Shown here one piece after another: positions 4,869 to 8,131 of a DNA stretch of 8,131 bases. The position numbers and the translations under genes are program-made. The notes beneath the pieces were generated by a model, which was not told the DNA's origin, searched no databases, and worked only from the letters and a program-made list of their open reading frames with translations. This DNA is from an uncultured Eubacteriales bacterium (GTDB lineage: Bacteria > Bacillota > Clostridia > Oscillospirales > Butyricicoccaceae): positions 1-8,131 of the forward strand of contig CAJKFC010000080.1 of the NCBI GenBank assembly GCA_905199135.1. Direction: 5' to 3'. Numbering within the stretch: position 1 is the stretch's first letter; each line of letters starts with the position of its first letter.

Positions 4869-7037
4869 GTGAAACAGAAATTTACCGAACAGAATATAAC
4901 CTCCACTTTGGAGGGCAACTACATGCCCTACGCCATGAGCGTCATCGTGTCGAGAGCCCTGCCCGAGATAGACGGCTTCAAGCCCTCTCACCGCAAGCTG
5001 CTCTATACAATGTACAAGATGGGGCTTCTGACGGGAAACAGGACAAAATCCGCCAATGTTGTAGGACAGACAATGCGTTTGAATCCCCACGGCGAAGGAG
5101 CAATATATGAGACCATGGTACGCCTTTCCAAGGGCAACGAGTCTCTTCTCATGCCCTTTGTCGACTCCAAGGGAAACTTCGGCAAGGTCTATTCAAGGGA
5201 TATGGCATACGCCGCCTCGAGGTATACCGAAGTCAAGCTTGATTCATTCTGCAATGAGATTTTTTCCGATATAGACAAGGACAGCGTCGACTTTGTGCCC
5301 AACTACGACAACACCACAAAGGAACCGCTGCTGCTGCCCACCGCATTTCCCAATATTTTAGTCAACCCCAATCTGGGCATCGCCGTCGGCATGGCAAGCA
5401 ACATATGCAGCTTCAATCTCGAAGAGGTCTGCCGCACCACGATAGAATACCTCAAAAATCCCCAGCACGACATAATCTCCACCCTCACCGCCCCCGATTT
5501 TTCCACAGGCGGTGAAATACTGCTCAACAGGGCTCAGATGGAGGAAATATATGCCACAGGAAGGGGCTCCTTCAAGGTCAGGGCAAAATGGACATACATT
5601 AAAAAAGAAAATCTCATCGAGATAACCGAGATACCCTACACCACCACCATCGAAGCCATAATCGACAAGGTCACCGACCTTATAAAGGCCGGCAAGATAA
5701 AAGAAATATCCGACATGCGCGATGAGACCGGTCTCAAAGGTCTCAAAATCGCCATCGACCTCAAAAGAGGCACCGACCCCGACCAACTCATGAAAAAGCT
5801 CATGAAGATGACTCCCCTCATGGATGTCTTTTCCTGCAATTTCAATGTGCTTGTGGCGGGCAGCCCCCGTGTAATGGGCGTCGGCGAGATTTTGGAGGAG
5901 TGGTCGGCATTCCGCATAGACTGCGTCAGAAGGGCGGTTTACTTTGACCTCAACAAAAAGAGAGACAAGCTCCACCTGCTCAAGGGTCTTAAAAAGATAC
6001 TGCTCGACATAGACAAGGCAATAGCCATTATCCGCGAAACCGAGGAGGACGATCTGGTTGTCCCCAACCTGATGATAGGCTTCGGAATAGACAAGATACA
6101 GGCGGAATATGTGGCCGAAATAAAGCTGAGAAATATCAACAAGCAGTTCATCTTAAACCGCATAGCCGAAACCGAAGAGCTGGAAAAGGAGATAAAAGAG
6201 CTCGAAAGCATTGTAAACGATGTCTCCAAAATCAAAAAGATAATCATAAAGCAGCTTGAAAAAATCATAAAGAAATACTCCTGCCCCAGAAAGTCGTCGA
6301 TAATCGCCGACCATGAGGTGGAGCACTATGACGAGAGCCAGTCGATAGAGGACTACCCCGTCAATGTGTTTGTCACCAAAGAGGGATATTTCAAAAAGAT
6401 AACTCCCCTTTCCCTCAGAATGGGCGGCGATCACAAGCTCAAGGAGGGCGACGAGATATCCCAGACCTTTGAATGCACCAACAAATCCGAGATAATCTTC
6501 CTTACAAACATGCAGCAGGCTTATAAAGCCAAGCTCTACGAGTTTGACGACTGCAAAGCCAGTGTTTTGGGCGACTACCTGCCGTCAAAACTTGGCATGG
6601 AAGAGGGAGAAAACCCGATTTTCGCCTTCCTTCCGGGAGACTATTTGGGAATGCTCATATATGTATTTGAAAACGGCAAGGTTGCCAAAATCCCTACGGC
6701 GGGCTTCGATACCAAGTCCAACAGGCGCCGCCTGACGGGAGCTTTCAGCGCCGCCTCTCCCCTCATAGCCGCAATACACATGGAAAATGACGGCGACATC
6801 TTCATCTCCTCGTCTGCCGGCAGAGGTCTGTGTGTAAACACCTCGGCCCTGTCTTTAAAGACCACAAAGACGACGATAGGCGTCTCGGTCATGACCCTCA
6901 AGAAAAATCAGACGGTGGTCTCTGCATCAAAAGCCGAAAACTGCGGCTACTCAAACCTTGCAAGATACAGGGCAAAGACAATCCCCCACGCAGGAGCGAT
7001 ACTCCACAGCGAAGAACAGCAGTTATCAATGGAATAA
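4869..7037 (+). CDS. parC: Type IIA topoisomerase subunit A (ParC/GyrA-like)
   Basis: The 722-residue protein is the DNA breakage-reunion subunit that pairs with the preceding ParE-like subunit. The winged-helix domain holds SRALPEIDGFKPSHRKLLY (28-46), the region NPHGEGAIYE (72-81) matching the quinolone-resistance region of GyrA/ParC, and AASRYTE with the catalytic Tyr119 and its neighbour Arg118. The tower follows, then a long coiled-coil region (about 361-470) and a beta-pinwheel-like C-terminal domain from about 495. The first blade reads GYFKKITPLSLRMGG. I see no QRRGGKG GyrA box, which DNA gyrase needs to wrap DNA, so decatenation by a topoisomerase IV-like enzyme is the likelier role. 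The start is GTG: AAAGGAG (4856-4862) overlaps the stop of the previous gene and lies 6 bases before 4869, suggesting translational coupling. The gap between the two genes is 11 bases. DNA gyrase subunit A is the alternative name. Confidence 0.9.
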   Translation: MKQKFTEQNITSTLEGNYMPYAMSVIVSRALPEIDGFKPSHRKLLYTMYKMGLLTGNRTKSANVVGQTMRLNPHGEGAIYETMVRLSKGNESLLMPFVDSKGNFGKVYSRDMAYAASRYTEVKLDSFCNEIFSDIDKDSVDFVPNYDNTTKEPLLLPTAFPNILVNPNLGIAVGMASNICSFNLEEVCRTTIEYLKNPQHDIISTLTAPDFSTGGEILLNRAQMEEIYATGRGSFKVRAKWTYIKKENLIEITEIPYTTTIEAIIDKVTDLIKAGKIKEISDMRDETGLKGLKIAIDLKRGTDPDQLMKKLMKMTPLMDVFSCNFNVLVAGSPRVMGVGEILEEWSAFRIDCVRRAVYFDLNKKRDKLHLLKGLKKILLDIDKAIAIIRETEEDDLVVPNLMIGFGIDKIQAEYVAEIKLRNINKQFILNRIAETEELEKEIKELESIVNDVSKIKKIIIKQLEKIIKKYSCPRKSSIIADHEVEHYDESQSIEDYPVNVFVTKEGYFKKITPLSLRMGGDHKLKEGDEISQTFECTNKSEIIFLTNMQQAYKAKLYEFDDCKASVLGDYLPSKLGMEEGENPIFAFLPGDYLGMLIYVFENGKVAKIPTAGFDTKSNRRRLTGAFSAASPLIAAIHMENDGDIFISSSAGRGLCVNTSALSLKTTKTTIGVSVMTLKKNQTVVSASKAENCGYSNLARYRAKTIPHAGAILHSEEQQLSME

Positions 7038-7066
7038 AGGGCGCGGAGCTTTTGCTCCGCCCTTTT
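7037..7066 (+). terminator. Rho-independent terminator of the topoisomerase operon
   Basis: GCGGAGC (7043-7049) pairs with GCTCCGC (7054-7060) around a TTTT loop. The stem extends, past one bulged C, through AAAGGG paired with CCTTTT, and ends in a short T run. It starts at the last base of the stop codon, so the operon stops immediately after the parC-like gene. Confidence 0.8.
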
Positions 7067-7184
7067 AAATTCTGCGAAATACACAAATTTTCACCTTTAA
7101 AATCTACGCAAAAACAAAAATAGGTTTTGAGAAAACGAGAGAAAACAAGAGCTATCGGGAGATATTCGGAGATCGTTCAAAAGT
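7067..7184 (+). other. Intergenic stretch with short direct repeats
   Basis: No gene is visible here. GAGAAAAC occurs twice (7129-7136 and 7139-7146, period 10). TCGGGAGAT (7155-7163) is followed by TCGGAGAT (7166-7173, period 11). The whole 7125-7175 stretch is purine-rich and lies 35-85 bases upstream of the rplM -35 box. The helical-turn spacing could reflect a protein-binding site, but chance repetition in purine-rich DNA is equally possible. Confidence 0.4.
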
Positions 7185-7237
7185 AAATTAAATTTTTTCA
7201 AAAAAGTGTTGACAACGGTCTTTTCTTGGGGTATAAT
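7185..7237 (+). promoter_or_regulatory. rplM-rpsI promoter with UP-element-like A/T tract
   Basis: TTGACA (7209-7214), 17 bases and TATAAT (7232-7237) form a perfect consensus promoter. Directly upstream, 7185-7206 consists of A-tracts and T-tracts (AAATTTTTTC then AAAAAAG), close to the UP-element pattern that contacts the RNA polymerase alpha subunit. Such a promoter suits the strong expression of ribosomal protein genes. Confidence 0.85.
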
Positions 7238-7243
7238 GATTAA

Positions 7244-7324
7244 GCTGTCGGAAATATATTCCGTATTTTTCCACGCACAATATAGGTAAAAAAACATTTA
7301 TCAGTATAAAAAAGGAGCAGATTT
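7244..7324 (+). ncRNA. 5' leader of rplM, possible L13 autoregulatory leader
   Basis: About 80 nt separate the predicted transcription start from the rplM ATG. The leader holds a small hairpin, CGGAA (7249-7253) with TTCCG (7259-7263), followed by TATTTTT, and then an A-rich single-stranded-looking stretch up to the Shine-Dalgarno. Firmicute rplM transcripts are known to carry a conserved leader (the L13 leader family) thought to let L13 control its own operon. Position and length fit, but I cannot confirm the consensus structure by eye. Confidence 0.4.
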
Positions 7325-7753
7325 ATGTCAACTTTCATGTCCAAGCCCGAGACAGTCGAGCGTAAGTGGTATATAATTGACGCTGCCGGAAAGCCCATGG
7401 GTCGCGTAGCAGCCACAGCCGCCGCTATTCTCAACGGCAAACACAAGGTCACATATACTCCCCATGTAGACTGCGGTGACTATGTGATCATCCTGAACTC
7501 CGAGAAGGCAGTTCTCACAGGCAAGAAACTCACACAGAAATATTACAGAACACACTCCGGTTATGCCGGCGGTCTCAAAGAGACACAGTACAAGACCCTT
7601 ATGGCCAAGAAGCCGAACCTCGCTGTTCAGCTGGCAGTAAAGGGCATGCTTCCCAAGAACTCCATCGGCCGTCATTCTCTCAACAGGCTCAGAGTTTTCA
7701 GAGGCGCAGAGCACACGCACGAGGCTCAGAAGCCGACAGTATGGGCAGAATAA
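7325..7753 (+). CDS. rplM: 50S ribosomal protein L13
   Basis: The 142-residue product is ribosomal protein L13 (uL13), an early-assembling protein of the large subunit that binds 23S rRNA. Diagnostic stretches are ERKWYIIDAAGKPMGRVA near the N-terminus, VDCGDYVIILNSEKAVLTGKK in the middle, and AVKGMLPKNSIGRHSLNRLRVF followed by GAEHTHEAQKP near the end. Length is normal. The start MSTFMSKPETVERKW matches the usual MSTxM opening of clostridial L13, and AAAGGAG (7311-7317) lies 7 bases before it; a second ATG four codons in has a poorer position. It is the first gene of the rplM-rpsI operon, with the next start 15 bases after its stop. Confidence 0.97.
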   Translation: MSTFMSKPETVERKWYIIDAAGKPMGRVAATAAAILNGKHKVTYTPHVDCGDYVIILNSEKAVLTGKKLTQKYYRTHSGYAGGLKETQYKTLMAKKPNLAVQLAVKGMLPKNSIGRHSLNRLRVFRGAEHTHEAQKPTVWAE

Positions 7754-7760
7754 GGGAGGT
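7754..7760 (+). promoter_or_regulatory. Ribosome binding site of rpsI
   Basis: GGGAGGT immediately follows the rplM stop codon. Two in-frame ATGs lie downstream. The first (7763) is only 2 bases after this site, too close for normal initiation, while the second (7769) is 8 bases away. This decides the rpsI start in favour of 7769. Confidence 0.7.
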
Positions 7761-7768
7761 AAATGCAG

Positions 7769-8131
7769 ATGTATCAGCCTAAGAAAGCATATTTTTACGG
7801 CACAGGCAGAAGAAAGAGCTCTGTTGCCAAGGTTCGCCTTTTCCCCGAGGGAACAGGTAAGATCACAATCAACAACCGTGATATAGACAACTACTTCGGT
7901 CTTGAGACCCTCAAGCTCATTGTCCGTCAGCCCCTCGCTGAGACAAACCTCCTCGGCAAGTTCGATGTCGAGGTCAAGGTAATGGGCGGCGGCTTCACAG
8001 GCCAGGCCGGCGCTATCCGTTTCGGTATCGCCCGCGCCCTTCTCCAGCACGACGCAGAGCTTCGCCCCATCCTCAAGAAGGCAGGCTTCCTCACACGCGA
8101 TCCTCGTATGAAGGAAAGAAAGAAATACGGT
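7769..8131 (+). CDS. rpsI: 30S ribosomal protein S9 (3' end beyond window)
   Basis: The frame is open from the ATG to the window edge and gives 121 residues of ribosomal protein S9 (uS9), whose C-terminal tail reaches the P-site tRNA in the small subunit. Diagnostic stretches are FYGTGRRKSSVAKVRLFP near the start, TINNRDIDNYFGLETLKLIVRQPL, and GGGFTGQAGAIRFGIARALL. The last visible residues, LTRDPRMKERKKYG, sit just before the usual basic tail (typically LKKARRAPQFSKR), so only about a dozen residues are missing. Start 7769 (MYQPKK) is preferred over ATG 7763 (MQMYQPKK) by spacing from the Shine-Dalgarno. It is co-transcribed with rplM. Confidence 0.96.
   Translation, partial: MYQPKKAYFYGTGRRKSSVAKVRLFPEGTGKITINNRDIDNYFGLETLKLIVRQPLAETNLLGKFDVEVKVMGGGFTGQAGAIRFGIARALLQHDAELRPILKKAGFLTRDPRMKERKKYG

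Noticed and set aside
5358..5975. Minus-strand open frame of about 205 codons opposite the parC-like gene
   Set aside because: This is an antisense shadow caused by codon bias, with no start context or recognisable protein features.
7763..7768. Alternative rpsI start at ATG 7763
   Set aside because: It is only 2 bases from the GGGAGGT site, too close for normal initiation; the ATG at 7769 is correctly spaced.
7328..8050. Minus-strand open frame of about 240 codons opposite rplM and rpsI
   Set aside because: It lies wholly antisense to two unmistakable ribosomal protein genes and reads as biased non-protein sequence.
1..8131. Mobile elements, CRISPR arrays, tRNA or rRNA genes, or a new defence system
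   Set aside because: I found no transposase or integrase, no regularly spaced repeats, no cloverleaf-like segments and no defence-type proteins. The genes are housekeeping or transport functions.

Overview
The window looks like chromosomal DNA from an anaerobic Clostridia-type Firmicute, possibly of the Oscillospirales/Ruminococcaceae kind. The signs are strong purine-rich Shine-Dalgarno sites before every gene, near-consensus sigma-A promoters with 17-bp spacers, a CIRCE operator, a DUF2508-like small protein, a rplM-rpsI pair, and a ParE/ParC pair whose C-terminal part resembles the clostridial type. The family-level placement is inference from protein character, not a search.

Layout, left to right. 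At the left edge a CIRCE inverted repeat (10-36) lies just upstream of a good promoter (44-72). The promoter drives a single lipoprotein gene for an oligopeptide/dipeptide-type ABC transporter substrate-binding protein (139-1680), closed by a strong hairpin terminator. A second promoter (1752-1780) drives a short TtcA-family tRNA thiolation enzyme (1851-2564). Its stop codon interlocks tail-to-tail with that of a small minus-strand gene (2561-2791) of DUF2508 character. Next, a two-gene operon encodes a type IIA topoisomerase: a ParE/GyrB-like ATPase-Toprim subunit (2863-4857) and a ParC/GyrA-like breakage-reunion subunit (4869-7037, GTG start). It ends at a terminator overlapping the last stop codon. 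After a 287-bp AT-rich gap with a consensus promoter, a candidate UP element and a structured leader comes the ribosomal protein operon rplM (L13, complete) and rpsI (S9, cut by the right window edge about a dozen residues before its expected end).

How the parts relate. The two topoisomerase subunits should assemble into one A2B2 enzyme, most likely topoisomerase IV-like. The L13 and S9 genes form the widespread two-gene ribosomal operon. The binding-protein gene stands alone without permease or ATPase genes, so it must work with a transporter encoded elsewhere, possibly left of the window.

I see no mobile element, CRISPR array, tRNA, rRNA or obviously new system. The points most worth a second look are the CIRCE element beside a solute-binding-protein gene, the altered ATP-site and quinolone-region motifs of the topoisomerase pair, and the terminator-less convergent arrangement at 2561-2862.
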